A DNA stretch of 64,000 nucleotides from Gemmatimonadetes bacterium bin94 (GCA_002238865.1 MPNE01000004.1:62001-126000); one strand, 5' to 3'. Numbered from the stretch's first letter, positions 45,337 through 54,742 are shown. Numbers and translations are program-made. The notes: generated from the sequence alone by a model not told the origin.

Positions 45337-46588
45337 ACGGCTGCGTCCGAATGCGGCGGCCCGCGGTATGCATGAGCACCACCAGTGCGACCCCCGCCGC
45401 AAACATGAGCGCCACGCTCACCGTGCCCGGATCTCCCGCGGCGGGCAGCGTCAGGACTTCCCTGCCATGTCCCGGGTGGTCCACAAACGGCCAGAGCTTG
45501 CGCAGCGAGCCGGCCATCAACCCGACCAGCACCGCGAGCGTGCCGTCGCGCCACCTGGAGAAGAGGTACTTGAGCACGCGCGCGAAGGTGAGCAGGCCCG
45601 TGCCCATCGCCGCCACCATCGTCACAACGACGGCCGCGGCCCCCGGGTCACCGTGCGAGACGGCCAGGGCAAGCGAGTGGAGTACGTAGTGGTAGAGCCC
45701 CAGCAGGAGCAGCACGAAGGCCCCCGACAGGCCCGGCAGGGTCATGGCCGAAATGGCCAGCGCACCGCCCAGAAAGACATACCCGAGGCTCGGGTCGCGG
45801 CCGCCTGTCAGCGCGGCGGGCTGCGACACGGCCGAGATCACCAGCGGACCCTCTCCCTCCACCCCGCGGATCGAGCCCGGGGGCACGTTGGCGGCGTCGC
45901 CGGCCATCCGTGCGACAACCTCGATCTCGGCAGAGGCCGCGCCCGCGGGGATGATGACCGAAGTGGCCAACCCGTACGCGATATCGGGAAGGTCGTCTTC
46001 TCCGGGCGCCACCAGCGTCAGGTTCGCCGGCGTGAGACGCACCTCGGCCGCCTGCGGCGCGGCGAGTTCCAGCGACACGACGCCGCGGGCGTGCCGTGTC
46101 GTCGGCTCCGGCAGCCCGGCCACCCACGCCGCGACGAGGGCGGCGCCGAGGGCCAGGAGCCACCGGGACGGCGTCCGGCGGCCGATCTCGCGGAACGGGA
46201 TGATGACCGAGGCCGCGACGAGGCCCAGGAAGAGCCCCCGCAGCTGCGCCGGGTGACTGTCGAGAAGGGGAGGGATGGTGTGGGCTCCGACCGCAATCGC
46301 CGGGACGATGCCGGCGGCCACCGAAGCCAGCAGCAGAACATGTCCCGCGTCGCGCCCGCTCCTGTCGTCGGCGAGCCGCGCGGGATGCCGAAGCCCCTGC
46401 CTGAGCAGGGCGCGAAAGGCGGGGGTACGGATGCGTCGCAGCATTCCCGCGCCCAGGCCTCCCACCGCGTTGACCAGGCGCGGGTAGATCCCGAGGATGA
46501 GCGCAACCGTGCCGCCGGACACCCCCGGAACCACGTCCGCCAGGCCCATGCAGATGCCGCGCAGCGCGTTCCCGAACCAGTGCTTCAT
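45317..46588 (-). CDS. DUF368 polyprenyl-phosphate transporter with unusual insertion
   Basis: 423 residues, longer than most DUF368 members (about 270-320). The two hallmark membrane motifs are GLADVVPGVSGGTVALILGIYP near residue 15 and LPGLSGAFVLLLLGLYHYVL near 290. Between them, a stretch of about 105 residues (roughly 165-270) is hydrophilic and beta-like (LELAAPQAAEVRLTPANLTLV, PAGAASAEIEVVARMAG), probably an extra periplasmic domain. DUF368 proteins recycle undecaprenyl phosphate across the membrane. It is the last gene of the DUF512-to-surE operon. Confidence 0.88.
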   Translation of the reverse strand: MKHWFGNALRGICMGLADVVPGVSGGTVALILGIYPRLVNAVGGLGAGMLRRIRTPAFRALLRQGLRHPARLADDRSGRDAGHVLLLASVAAGIVPAIAVGAHTIPPLLDSHPAQLRGLFLGLVAASVIIPFREIGRRTPSRWLLALGAALVAAWVAGLPEPTTRHARGVVSLELAAPQAAEVRLTPANLTLVAPGEDDLPDIAYGLATSVIIPAGAASAEIEVVARMAGDAANVPPGSIRGVEGEGPLVISAVSQPAALTGGRDPSLGYVFLGGALAISAMTLPGLSGAFVLLLLGLYHYVLHSLALAVSHGDPGAAAVVVTMVAAMGTGLLTFARVLKYLFSRWRDGTLAVLVGLMAGSLRKLWPFVDHPGHGREVLTLPAAGDPGTVSVALMFAAGVALVVLMHTAGRRIRTQPFTDRRS

Positions 46589-46598
46589 CCCGCTCCGA

Positions 46599-47363
46599 TC
46601 AGGGCTCCGGAAGCCCGCGGACTTCCAGGTTCCATCCGCGGACTTCGTCGAGTCGGGTGTAGCTGGTGAGATCGAGGTGAAGGGGCGTCACCGAAACGTA
46701 CCCCTCCTTGACCGCGCGGAAGTCGGAGTCGGGCCCGCCGTTCCAATGCGGGTACCCGCCGCCGATCCAGTAGTATTCCCTTCCCGAAGGGTCCGGTGCC
46801 CGAGTGATGGCATCGGTGTACCGGCGCCGTCCGAGGTTGGTCACCCGTACGCCCCGCAGATCGGAGGGGGCAATCGCGGGGAGATTCACGTTCAGCAGTT
46901 CGTGCGGAGGAATGCCCTTCGCCATGATCTGCTTCAGAAGGCTGCTCACGACCGACTGCCACCCCTCCACCTCTTCGATCCCGCGCCCCACATAGGAAAA
47001 CGCCACCGCGGGAATCCCGAGAATGGTGGCTTCGATCGCGGCCGCGACCGTCCCCGAATACAGGACGTCCTCCCCCATGTTGGGGCCGTGGTTGATCCCC
47101 GAGACGCAGAGGTCGGGGCGTTCGCCGAGAAGCTCGCTCACCGCGAGGATGACGCAGTCGGTGGGGGTGCCGTCGAGGATGGTGGTTCCGTCCGGGGCCT
47201 TCCGCGTGCGCAGGGGACTGTGCAGGGTCAGGGCGTTGCTGGACGCGCTCTGCTCCCGGTCGGGAGCCACGATATCGACAGAGCCGATCTCGTGAGCGGC
47301 CTCGGCGAGCACGCGAACGCCCGGTGACAGGTAACCGTCGTCGTTTGTGCAGAGGATGCGCAC
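46599..47363 (-). CDS. surE: 5'-nucleotidase SurE
   Basis: 254 residues from GTG 47363. The metal site begins MRILCTNDDGYLSPG, with SGINHGPNMGEDVLYSGTVAAA and GIPAVAFSY downstream. It dephosphorylates nucleoside monophosphates and short polyphosphates. It is 16 bases after merR and 10 bases before the DUF368 gene in the same operon. Confidence 0.96.
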   Translation of the reverse strand: MRILCTNDDGYLSPGVRVLAEAAHEIGSVDIVAPDREQSASSNALTLHSPLRTRKAPDGTTILDGTPTDCVILAVSELLGERPDLCVSGINHGPNMGEDVLYSGTVAAAIEATILGIPAVAFSYVGRGIEEVEGWQSVVSSLLKQIMAKGIPPHELLNVNLPAIAPSDLRGVRVTNLGRRRYTDAITRAPDPSGREYYWIGGGYPHWNGGPDSDFRAVKEGYVSVTPLHLDLTSYTRLDEVRGWNLEVRGLPEP

Positions 47364-47379
47364 GCGGGACCCCGAGTCC

Positions 47380-47736
47380 TCAGCCGTCGGGGAGGGTCAG
47401 GACATCGCGAAGAGCCACGAGGTTCTCCCTGATCGAACCGAGCACCGCAGGTTCCGCATGGAGCTTCCGGACCTCTTCGATCCCGCCTCCCTGCCGCATC
47501 TTCTTCAGCTCCCGTTTGGCGCCTTCGATGGTAAAGCGTTTCTCGTAGAGAAGATGCTTGACAAGCAGTATGGTCTCGATCTCCCTCATCCTGTACACCC
47601 GGCTGCCACCGCGGTTCTTTGTCGGCGACAACACGTCGAACTGGGTCTCCCAGTACCGGAGCACATGGGCCTTGAGTCCGGTCAGGCTACCGACCTCCCC
47701 GATCGAATAGTATGTCTTGCGGGCGATCGGTTCCAC
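47380..47736 (-). CDS. MerR-family transcriptional regulator
   Basis: 118 residues from GTG 47736. The winged helix-turn-helix is clear: YYSIGEVGSLTGLKAHVLRYWETQF, then RVYRMREIETILLVKHLLYEKRFTIEGAKREL. There is no cysteine-containing effector tail, so it belongs to the short members with unknown ligand. It sits in an operon with gpsA, surE and DUF368; targets are unknown but may include this operon. Confidence 0.9.
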   Translation of the reverse strand: MEPIARKTYYSIGEVGSLTGLKAHVLRYWETQFDVLSPTKNRGGSRVYRMREIETILLVKHLLYEKRFTIEGAKRELKKMRQGGGIEEVRKLHAEPAVLGSIRENLVALRDVLTLPDG

Positions 47737-47741
47737 GTTCT

Positions 47742-48788
47742 TCAGCTCCCTTCCCCGACGAGGAGGATATCCGGGTTCTCGGACTTCGGTTCCCTTGTCA
47801 TCAGCCGGTGGAGCGCCTCCATGGGGTCGACGCCCTCGACGATAATCCGATACACCTCGGTCGATACGGGCATTTCGATCCCCAGCCTGCGGGCGAGTCG
47901 GTGGACCGCCCGAACGGTTGCCACGCCCTCCGCCACCGTTCGGGTGTTGCCCATGATCTCTTCCATGGAGTGCCCCAGACCGAGGCGGTATCCCACGGTC
48001 CGGTTTCGGCTCAGCCCTCCGGTGCAGGTCAGGACCAGGTCTCCCATTCCGGCGAGTCCGGCAAAGGTAGCGGGTTGAGCCCCGAGAGCCACTCCCAGCC
48101 GGCTGATCTCCGCCACCCCCCGCGTCATGAGCGCAGCCACCGCATTGTGACCCAGATCCAGGCCCGCGGCAACCCCGGCAGCCACGGCAATCACATTCTT
48201 GAGGGCGCCTCCCAATTCAACACCCACCACATCCGAGTTGGTGTAGACCCGAAAGCGGTCCGTCTGGAACAGCGCCTGGGCGCCGAGACGGGCCCCTTCG
48301 TCGCGGCTGGCCACCACCACCGCCGTCGGGGCGCCGGCGACCACTTCCCTCGCAAAACTCGGCCCGGAAAGCACGCACAGCCGGCGAGACTGCTCTTGCG
48401 GCAACACCTCGGCGAAGATCTCGTCCATTCGCCGCAGGGTCGCAATCTCGATCCCCTTGGACGCGGTGACCATCATCGCCGACCGGGGTATGTAGGGCGC
48501 CGCCGCCGCCAGCACGGCCGCGGAGTGCTGGACCGGGCAGACCCAGACGACGGCTTCCGCATCGCCGAGCGCAGTCGCCAGTGAGGTGGTCACCGCCAGG
48601 TCCGGGTTCAGGGATGTTCCTTCCAGAAACAGGGAGTTCTGCCCTGTTTCCCTGACCGAAGCCACGACTTCCGCTTCCCGTGCCCAGAGTCGCACGTCCG
48701 CGCCGGTATCGGCCAGCAGGTTGGCCAGGGCGGTGCCCCACGCCCCCGCGCCGATCACCGATACCCTGTGCGGGACGGGAGCCCTCAT
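47742..48788 (-). CDS. gpsA: NAD(P)-dependent glycerol-3-phosphate dehydrogenase
   Basis: 348 residues. The Rossmann motif is VSVIGAGAWGTALANLLAD; catalytic lysine lies in GGALKNVIAVAAGVAAGLDLGHNA. It supplies glycerol-3-phosphate, the acceptor for PlsY, whose gene overlaps it by four bases upstream. Intact length and C-terminus. Confidence 0.97.
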   Translation of the reverse strand: MRAPVPHRVSVIGAGAWGTALANLLADTGADVRLWAREAEVVASVRETGQNSLFLEGTSLNPDLAVTTSLATALGDAEAVVWVCPVQHSAAVLAAAAPYIPRSAMMVTASKGIEIATLRRMDEIFAEVLPQEQSRRLCVLSGPSFAREVVAGAPTAVVVASRDEGARLGAQALFQTDRFRVYTNSDVVGVELGGALKNVIAVAAGVAAGLDLGHNAVAALMTRGVAEISRLGVALGAQPATFAGLAGMGDLVLTCTGGLSRNRTVGYRLGLGHSMEEIMGNTRTVAEGVATVRAVHRLARRLGIEMPVSTEVYRIIVEGVDPMEALHRLMTREPKSENPDILLVGEGS

Positions 48789-49408
48789 GGATCCTCCCGG
48801 TCGACCGTGCCGGGTCTTCCGAGGCGCGGCTCCGTCCCCGCCAACAGCCGGCGAATGTTGGAACGGTGGGCCCAGACGACGAAGGCCGCCATGGAGCCGA
48901 GGAATGCCCGTACGGGAAGCCCGGCGTCAGCGATGAACAGTCCCGCGATCCCTACCGCGACCGCGCCCGCAATCGACGCCAGCGACACGATTCGGGTGGT
49001 CAGCATGGCGATGAGCCAGATCCCGCCGCCGGCCACCATCGCCACCGGTGCGACCGCGACCAGCACCCCCGCGCTGGTCGCGACGCCCTTCCCTCCCTTG
49101 AAGCCCACCCAGAACGAGAAGACGTGGCCGACAATCGCGGCCGCGCCGTAGGCGACGGTCCACCAGAAGGCGGTCTGTCCGTCGAGGTCCGGAAACCACC
49201 AAACCGGCGCGAAACCCTTGAACATGTCGACAAGGATCACCGGCAGAGCAGCTTGCCAGCCCAGAACCCGGAAGGCATTTGTGGCTCCCAGGTTGCAGCT
49301 GCCGAGCGTGCGCAGGTCCTTGCGGTAGAAGAACCGGCCGACCCAGAATGCCGAAGGGATCGACCCGGCCAGATACGCTGCCAGAACCAGTATGAGTGCG
49401 CTCGTCAC
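48785..49408 (-). CDS. plsY: glycerol-3-phosphate acyltransferase PlsY
   Basis: 207 residues with five or six hydrophobic helices. Family motifs: AGSIPSAFWVGR, LRTLGSCNLGATNAFRVLG and GFKGGKGVATSAG. It transfers an acyl group from acyl-phosphate (made by PlsX) to glycerol-3-phosphate. Coupled to gpsA by a four-base overlap. A 112-base gap without a gene separates it from der upstream. Confidence 0.97.
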   Translation of the reverse strand: MTSALILVLAAYLAGSIPSAFWVGRFFYRKDLRTLGSCNLGATNAFRVLGWQAALPVILVDMFKGFAPVWWFPDLDGQTAFWWTVAYGAAAIVGHVFSFWVGFKGGKGVATSAGVLVAVAPVAMVAGGGIWLIAMLTTRIVSLASIAGAVAVGIAGLFIADAGLPVRAFLGSMAAFVVWAHRSNIRRLLAGTEPRLGRPGTVDREDP

Positions 49409-49520
49409 GGTCTCCGCCGCCGTGTTGGGCAGGCCGGGTTCCTGCCACCGGTCACCAGCCGGGAACTTCTCACGACGTTACCACATGCGCTGCGGGGAAT
49501 CCAGACCGGGCGGGCCCCGG

Positions 49521-50834
49521 TCATGCGCCGCTCTTGCGAAGCCTGATCCGTATCGGCACGCCGGTGAAGTTCCACCTGGCTCGCAGCTGGTTGGAGACAT
49601 AGCGGCGATAGTGGGCCGGAATCTCGTCGGGAAGGTTCGAGAAGACGATGAAGGTGGGGGGTGACGTACGGGCCTGGGTGGCGTACTTGAGCTTGACGGT
49701 CCGGCCTCGGGCGTGTGGGGGTGGCTGCCTTTCCACCAGCGCCTCGATCGCCTCGTTCACCTGTGCGGTCCCGATACGCTGCTGCCTCAGCGCTGCGACC
49801 TGCCGCACCAGATCAAGCGTCTTGCGGACGCGCAACCCCGTAAGCGCGGACGCGAAAAGGAAGGGCACATGCCGCAGAAAGGGCGCTCTCTTCCCTGCTT
49901 GCCGTTCGAACTCCGCCGCCGTTTGCGTTTCCTTGGCCACCAGGTCCCACTTGTTGCACACCATGATGACCCCGCAACCGGCCTCCCAAGCGGTCTCCGC
50001 GACCTTTACGTCCTGCACGTGGAGACCCTCGGCACAGTCTACGACCACCAGGCACACGTCGGCCTCGCGAACGACCCGTGCGGTGCGCAGACTGCAGTAG
50101 TACTCCACCGAGTCCTTCATGCGGGCGTGGCGGCGAAGCCCCGCCGTGTCGACGAAGGTGAGGTTGAGTCCGTGGTACTTCATGGCCAGATCGACCGGGT
50201 CCCGGGTTGTGCCGGGCACGTCGCTCACGACAACGCGTTCCTCACCGAAGAGCCGGTTGACCAACGATGACTTCCCGGCGTTGGGCTTGCCGATCACCGC
50301 CACCCTGACGTCGTCGGGCTCAGGCTCACCCGTCTCCTCCGGAAGGAGGGGAACCATGACGTCGAACAGGTCGCCGAACCCCCTGCCGGAAACCGCGCTG
50401 ACCGGGTGTGGCTCTCCCATCCCCAGCTCCCAGAAGTCCAGATGATTGCTCTCTGTCGGGAGGTTGTCCACCTTGTTGACCGTCAGCAGGACCGGTTTGG
50501 CCGATTTGCGCAGAACCTCCGACAACTTCTGGTCCAGCGGGTGGATTCCCGTCCTGGAGTCGACCAGGAAGAGGACCACGTCCGCCTCTTCGACGGCGAC
50601 CATCGCCTGTTCGCGGATCAGGCGGTCGATCGTCCTCTGCGAGCCCTCGACGATGCCCCCGGTGTCCACGAGGAAGAAGTTGTGCCCTGTCCAGTCCGCC
50701 TGCCCGAAGTTCCTGTCGCGCGTGACGCCGGGGGTGTCGTCCACGATCGCCACCCGGCGCCCGATGGCCCGGTTGAAGAAGGTGGATTTTCCCACGTTGG
50801 GCCGACCCACGACCGCCACCACGGGAAGGCTCAT
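49521..50834 (-). CDS. der: GTPase Der (EngA)
   Basis: 437 residues with two tandem G domains. The first has GRPNVGKSTFFNRA and NKVDN; the second has GKPNAGKSSLVNRL and NKWD. The C-terminal KH-like domain ends with VSNQLRARWNFTGVPIRIRLRKS. It is essential for 50S subunit assembly. Its start overlaps the DUF512 gene by four bases, a pairing also seen in other phyla. Confidence 0.97.
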   Translation of the reverse strand: MSLPVVAVVGRPNVGKSTFFNRAIGRRVAIVDDTPGVTRDRNFGQADWTGHNFFLVDTGGIVEGSQRTIDRLIREQAMVAVEEADVVLFLVDSRTGIHPLDQKLSEVLRKSAKPVLLTVNKVDNLPTESNHLDFWELGMGEPHPVSAVSGRGFGDLFDVMVPLLPEETGEPEPDDVRVAVIGKPNAGKSSLVNRLFGEERVVVSDVPGTTRDPVDLAMKYHGLNLTFVDTAGLRRHARMKDSVEYYCSLRTARVVREADVCLVVVDCAEGLHVQDVKVAETAWEAGCGVIMVCNKWDLVAKETQTAAEFERQAGKRAPFLRHVPFLFASALTGLRVRKTLDLVRQVAALRQQRIGTAQVNEAIEALVERQPPPHARGRTVKLKYATQARTSPPTFIVFSNLPDEIPAHYRRYVSNQLRARWNFTGVPIRIRLRKSGA

Positions 50835-52123
50835 TGCCCGGTCGGCGCGTGCGCGGCCGTCAGGGTCTCGACGAGTTCATGACCGGGGCGCACGACCGCC
50901 GGCGACAGGCGCCGCGCCATGTCCGAAAGAGCCAGACCGTCGATAAAGAGGCCGTCGCCATTGAGAGCCTCGCCTGGAAGAAGCACGAGGTCGCCGCTGC
51001 CGGAGTCCGCGACCGCATCGAGCAGGTCGGCGCCGGAGAGCAGCCCGGCGATCGTCACCGATGGCCCGAAGTACCGATTCCGGACGGCGACGACCTCCAC
51101 GGCACACCGCATCCTGCGCGCGACCCGGGGGGCCAGCTCCTCGAACCAGGGCCGCATCGATGTCCCGGTGACGATGCGCACCCGGTCCACGCCGTCCAGG
51201 GGCACAAGGCGATCCCTGCCTTCTTCGAACGCGTCCAGGAGCGTCCTGAGGGCGCCCACTCCGTTCTCGAGGAGTGCCCAGTCGTCGTAGTAGCCGGCCG
51301 CCGGGACATCTCTCCCCGCAATCAGGAAGAGCTCATCGGCAGCGTAGCACCAGCCGTGCCCGCGCTCCCGCATGGCCTGGCCGCGAATGGCACCGGTTTG
51401 TCGCAGCGCCGTTGCCGCTTCGGCGGGCCGCAGCAAACGGACCGGGCGGTCCAGGTTGTAGCGCGTGAGGCCCACGGGCACGACCGAGAGCGTCAGAACG
51501 CCCTTCCCGAGTGCGTAGAGTTCGCGTATGGTGCGGTCAAGTTCCTCGCCATCGTTCCAGTCCGGGCACAGCACGACCTGTGTGTGCACTTCCAGTCCGC
51601 CGTCCAGCAGGCCCTCCAGTTGTTTCAGGATCAGGCCTGCGCGGTTGTTCTTGAGGAGGCGAGTCCGGACGTCCGGGCTGGTGGCGTGAACGCTGACATA
51701 GAGCGGAGAGATTCTCTGGTCCACGAGCCGTTGCAGACCCCTCGGGCCGAGATTCGTCAGGGTGACGTAGCTGCCGTAGGTGAAGGAGAGGCGGAAATCG
51801 TCGTCACGCAGCCAGAGCGGTGCGCGCGCGTCGGGGGGATTGCCGTCGATGAAACAGAAGACGCACTCGTTGGCGCATTCCCGGATCGTGTCCCTTGCGG
51901 GCACGATGCCGAGCCGTTCCGAGGGGTCGCGGGATATCTCGTAGACGGCGGGAACGCCGTCGGGATCCACAGCCTCGAGTTCGAGCTCGTTTTCTGCCGT
52001 GAGGAAGTGGAAGTCGATGCTGTCCCTCACGCGGGCACCGTTGACGGTGACGATCCTGGTTCCGATGCGGAGTTCGAGGGCTTCTGCTATCGAGCCCGCT
52101 CCGACTTCGCCGATTCGCACCAC
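50831..52123 (-). CDS. DUF512 radical-SAM-like protein with PDZ domain
   Basis: 430 residues. The first 60 residues form a PDZ-like domain (GSIAEALELRIGTRIVTVNGARV). The iron-sulfur cysteine motif is CANECVFCFIDG, and then PLYVSVHATSPDVRTRLL fits a SAM barrel. DUF512 covers the C-terminal half (VPVGLTRYNLDRPVRLL). Function is unknown; the consistent neighbour der suggests a ribosome-related role, which is an inference. Confidence 0.9.
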   Translation of the reverse strand: MVRIGEVGAGSIAEALELRIGTRIVTVNGARVRDSIDFHFLTAENELELEAVDPDGVPAVYEISRDPSERLGIVPARDTIRECANECVFCFIDGNPPDARAPLWLRDDDFRLSFTYGSYVTLTNLGPRGLQRLVDQRISPLYVSVHATSPDVRTRLLKNNRAGLILKQLEGLLDGGLEVHTQVVLCPDWNDGEELDRTIRELYALGKGVLTLSVVPVGLTRYNLDRPVRLLRPAEAATALRQTGAIRGQAMRERGHGWCYAADELFLIAGRDVPAAGYYDDWALLENGVGALRTLLDAFEEGRDRLVPLDGVDRVRIVTGTSMRPWFEELAPRVARRMRCAVEVVAVRNRYFGPSVTIAGLLSGADLLDAVADSGSGDLVLLPGEALNGDGLFIDGLALSDMARRLSPAVVRPGHELVETLTAAHAPTGQ

Positions 52124-52182
52124 GAACTTACGCCTCCCCGGTCGGCGGGAACGCGGGTGTCTCCAGCCGGGAAGCCCTCGCC

Positions 52183-52201
52183 CACCGCTCCTTCAGCGGT
52201 G
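52183..52201 (-). terminator. perfect hairpin at the end of the TPR gene
   Basis: CACCGCT (52183-52189) and AGCGGTG (52195-52201) pair completely around a five-base loop and cover the stop codon of the TPR gene. There is no T-run afterwards on that strand, so termination would have to be Rho-dependent or weak. It might also be a stalling structure before the DUF512 operon. Confidence 0.3.
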
Positions 52202-53068
52202 CCGGGCGAGCATCTCCTGGAACTCGATGGTGTTGCGCACGGGCTCCCACGTGTAGCGCGTGGAAAGACTGTTGACGGTCACCAGCGTCGAGCTGGCGAT
52301 CAGAGGCTCCAGCAGGGCGACCGCCCCCTCAACATCGCCGAGTTCTGCGTGGGTCTGCGCCCAGCGACGCTGGACCGCCGGTCGCTCGTCATCGCTGACC
52401 GGCATGGACATCGCCTTCTCCAGGGCAGCGCGGGCGTCGGAGACCCTTCCGGCACGCGCGAGGTTGCGAGCATACTGACCCTGCCAGTTGGCCTGTGCGT
52501 CCGGATTGGTAAACTCCAGAGGATTGCGGTCCCAGGCAGCGACCAGTTCTCCCCACAGGATCCGCGACTCGTGCTGCCTGCCGGCAACACGGTGTACCCA
52601 CGCTTTTTCCGCTTGGCATTCGCACCGGTAGGCGGGATCGGGGTGGTCCGGCGAGAAACTCAGGATCATCTCGTCGAATTCGCCTCCCAGAAGCAGAGAC
52701 GGGAAGTTGTTGGTCACATCCGCGATCTGCTGCGGCGACATGCGGATCCGCTGGCGAGCATCACGGAACGCCCTCTGCATCCCGTTCGAGCCCTTGCCCG
52801 ACGCCAGGGCCTGAAAAATCATCTCGGTGACCCAACTGTTGTCGACTTGTACGAGCGCCGTGGTGGCTCTCTCCATGATCCCGCTGGCGCGGGAAAAATC
52901 GCCCAGGAGCCGTGCCGCCGCCGCACCTTGGAGGAGAACATCGACGTTTGTGGCATTCTCCGCCGCTTCCATACGGCGCTGGAGCTCTTCCGTGGGTGTT
53001 TGTCCGACCAGCGGCGAGACCGCCACCAGCGCAAGCGAGACTACCAGGAGTGTTCGGATGCGCTGCAT
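52193..53068 (-). CDS. secreted TPR-like protein of unknown function
   Basis: 291 residues. A signal peptide (LLVVSLALVAVSPLVGQ) is followed by helical repeats with A/G-rich TPR spacing (VDVLLQGAAAARLLGDFSRASGIMERA, ARNLARAGRVSDARAALEKAM, RRWAQTHAELGDVEGAVALLEPL). The start has an excellent AGGAGGT Shine-Dalgarno sequence. Two cysteines (YRCECQAEKAW) are close together near the middle. It precedes the DUF512-der operon by 69 bases; the connection is not known. Confidence 0.78.
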   Translation of the reverse strand: MQRIRTLLVVSLALVAVSPLVGQTPTEELQRRMEAAENATNVDVLLQGAAAARLLGDFSRASGIMERATTALVQVDNSWVTEMIFQALASGKGSNGMQRAFRDARQRIRMSPQQIADVTNNFPSLLLGGEFDEMILSFSPDHPDPAYRCECQAEKAWVHRVAGRQHESRILWGELVAAWDRNPLEFTNPDAQANWQGQYARNLARAGRVSDARAALEKAMSMPVSDDERPAVQRRWAQTHAELGDVEGAVALLEPLIASSTLVTVNSLSTRYTWEPVRNTIEFQEMLARHR

Positions 53069-53228
53069 TTCTACCTCCTGTCCAGGGTGGGAGACCGGCC
53101 GGGGCCTTCAGGCCCGGTCCACAGGAACATCAAAGGTACCGGCCCGAACACCCGGGCGCCACCGTTGCCGCGCCACGCGCTCCCCAGGGAGCGGTAACGA
53201 AATCCGGGAGTCCATCGAGCGCGGACAA

Positions 53229-53301
53229 AGCGGGAGACGGGACTCGAACCCGCGACCCTCAGCTTGGGAAGCTGATGCTCTACCAACTGAGCTACTCCCG
53301 C
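53229..53301 (-). tRNA. tRNA-Gly (anticodon CCC)
   Basis: 73 bases on the reverse strand. Acceptor GCGGGAG (5' end at 53301) pairs with CTCCCGC (53230-53236), discriminator T at 53229 as in bacterial glycine tRNAs. The anticodon stem TCAGC/GCTGA holds loop TTCCCAA, anticodon CCC, reading GGG. D and T arms are regular. CCA is not encoded. It lies between the two TPR genes, both transcribed the same way. Confidence 0.97.
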
Positions 53302-53323
53302 GGCACGCTCCGCGTACGATGAT

Positions 53324-54742
53324 CTACGGACTCAACACCTCGAAGTAGTAGCCCATGACGCTCTCGTCGCTGTCCAGCGTCGCCCGGAATGGCTCCGCAC
53401 CACCCTGCTCGGGTGCCGTCACGCGAATGTCGGATGCACCGACCTCGGCCCCGTCCTCGCCGTTGAAGTGCACCCGGATCGTCACGGTCGTTCCTGCATC
53501 CAGCGTATTGTTGACGAATGTCCCGACGAGCGACGCTCCCCCGCGAGCCTGGGGCTGCAGAGTGGATCCCTCGAGTCGGAAAGCCAGGGCTTCCCGGGCT
53601 TCGAGGACCTGCACCGCCTCCTGGGTCTGGTCGGTTCCGACCAGACCCTGGGCGAGGATCGTATAGCTGTCCGGGTTCTGGCCGTCCAGTTCCAGCAGGG
53701 CACGCGCCACGGGAATCAATTCCTCCCAATTCTCCGCGTCGACGAGCGACTGGGCCAGGTTGAACAACGCATCACGGTTCTCGGGGGCAACCTCCGCTAC
53801 CTGGCGGAACGCCTCGGCCGCTCGTTCGAAGATCGTTTTCGCCTCCTCCGGCTCCTCCATATCGGATGCGGCCCCGTAGAGGCCCACCCCGATATTGAAG
53901 TACTCCCGCATCCCAAGCCCGGTCCCGGCGAGCAGGTTGTCATAGATGGCCTGGGCCGAATCGGCCATCCCCGACTGGGCAAGGGTCGTGGCCAGACTTG
54001 AGAGTGCCCCGACGTCACCGGGGTAGGACTCGAGATACCTCTCGTACTCGGTGGCGGCTTCATCGTACCGCTCCGCCTCGCTCAGGAGTTGCGCCCGGTT
54101 GAAGGTCACGCTGAGTTCCCTGGAAGCCCAGTCGGCCGCAGTCGTGCTGTCGACCTCCGCCATGCGGGGGCCCCGAATGATCTCGAGAGCATTGCCGTAG
54201 GCGTCGACGGCGTCCTGGGTACGCCCCAGATTGGTGTAGGTGACACCGAGGTTGATCAGTGCCTCCGGACGCCGCGCCGGGAAGATCATCTCGGCTGCCT
54301 CGAGAAGGCGCGCACCCTCTTCGGAGTCTCCGGCGTCCAGGGGAATGATCGCCTGGTTGAACAGCTCGATCCACGTCGACTCGCGCTGGACCCGAACATC
54401 CTGATCGTAGCCGGGATAGAGTTCCAGCGCCGCACCGAAGAGCGTATCGGCGGCGACGTAGTCCCCCAGACCAAGCTGGGCCCGGGCGGCCTGGAAGTAG
54501 CCGAGGGCGTTCGTCGAATCGTCCATTATGGAGTTGAAGGCCGCAGCGAGCGCATCCTGGTACCGCTCCGCAGCGCCAAGTGTCTGCGCCTGCGTGAGGT
54601 ACAACTCGGCAGTCCGCGTGTGGTCGTTTTCTCTGGGGGGATTCCCTTCCTCGCCCCCGCCCCCGCCTCCCCCGGACGCGCAGCCCGACAGAACGAAGAC
54701 GGTCGCGGTCACCAACGGGAGCCCGAACCGGGATTTGTTCAC
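53324..54742 (-). CDS. TPR-repeat lipoprotein
   Basis: 472 residues from GTG 54742 with a GAGGAGG Shine-Dalgarno sequence. The lipobox is VFVLSGC (Cys21), followed by a poly-glycine linker. Then come repeated TPR-type helices: ALAAAFNSIMDDSTNALGYFQAARAQLG, EALINLGVTYTNLGRTQDAVDAYG, AATEYERYLESYPGDVGALSSL, AAEAFRQVAEVAPENRDALFNLAQSL. The C-terminal 80 residues form a beta-rich domain (TVTIRVHFNGEDGAEVG). Probably an outer-membrane scaffold protein. A strong sigma-70 promoter is seen at 54817-54845. Confidence 0.85.
   Translation of the reverse strand: MNKSRFGLPLVTATVFVLSGCASGGGGGGGEEGNPPRENDHTRTAELYLTQAQTLGAAERYQDALAAAFNSIMDDSTNALGYFQAARAQLGLGDYVAADTLFGAALELYPGYDQDVRVQRESTWIELFNQAIIPLDAGDSEEGARLLEAAEMIFPARRPEALINLGVTYTNLGRTQDAVDAYGNALEIIRGPRMAEVDSTTAADWASRELSVTFNRAQLLSEAERYDEAATEYERYLESYPGDVGALSSLATTLAQSGMADSAQAIYDNLLAGTGLGMREYFNIGVGLYGAASDMEEPEEAKTIFERAAEAFRQVAEVAPENRDALFNLAQSLVDAENWEELIPVARALLELDGQNPDSYTILAQGLVGTDQTQEAVQVLEAREALAFRLEGSTLQPQARGGASLVGTFVNNTLDAGTTVTIRVHFNGEDGAEVGASDIRVTAPEQGGAEPFRATLDSDESVMGYYFEVLSP

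Noticed and set aside
50834-53197. Long + strand open frame (about 787 codons)
   Set aside because: It is antisense to the DUF512 and TPR genes, which have recognisable motifs. The long frame reflects GC-rich codon bias.
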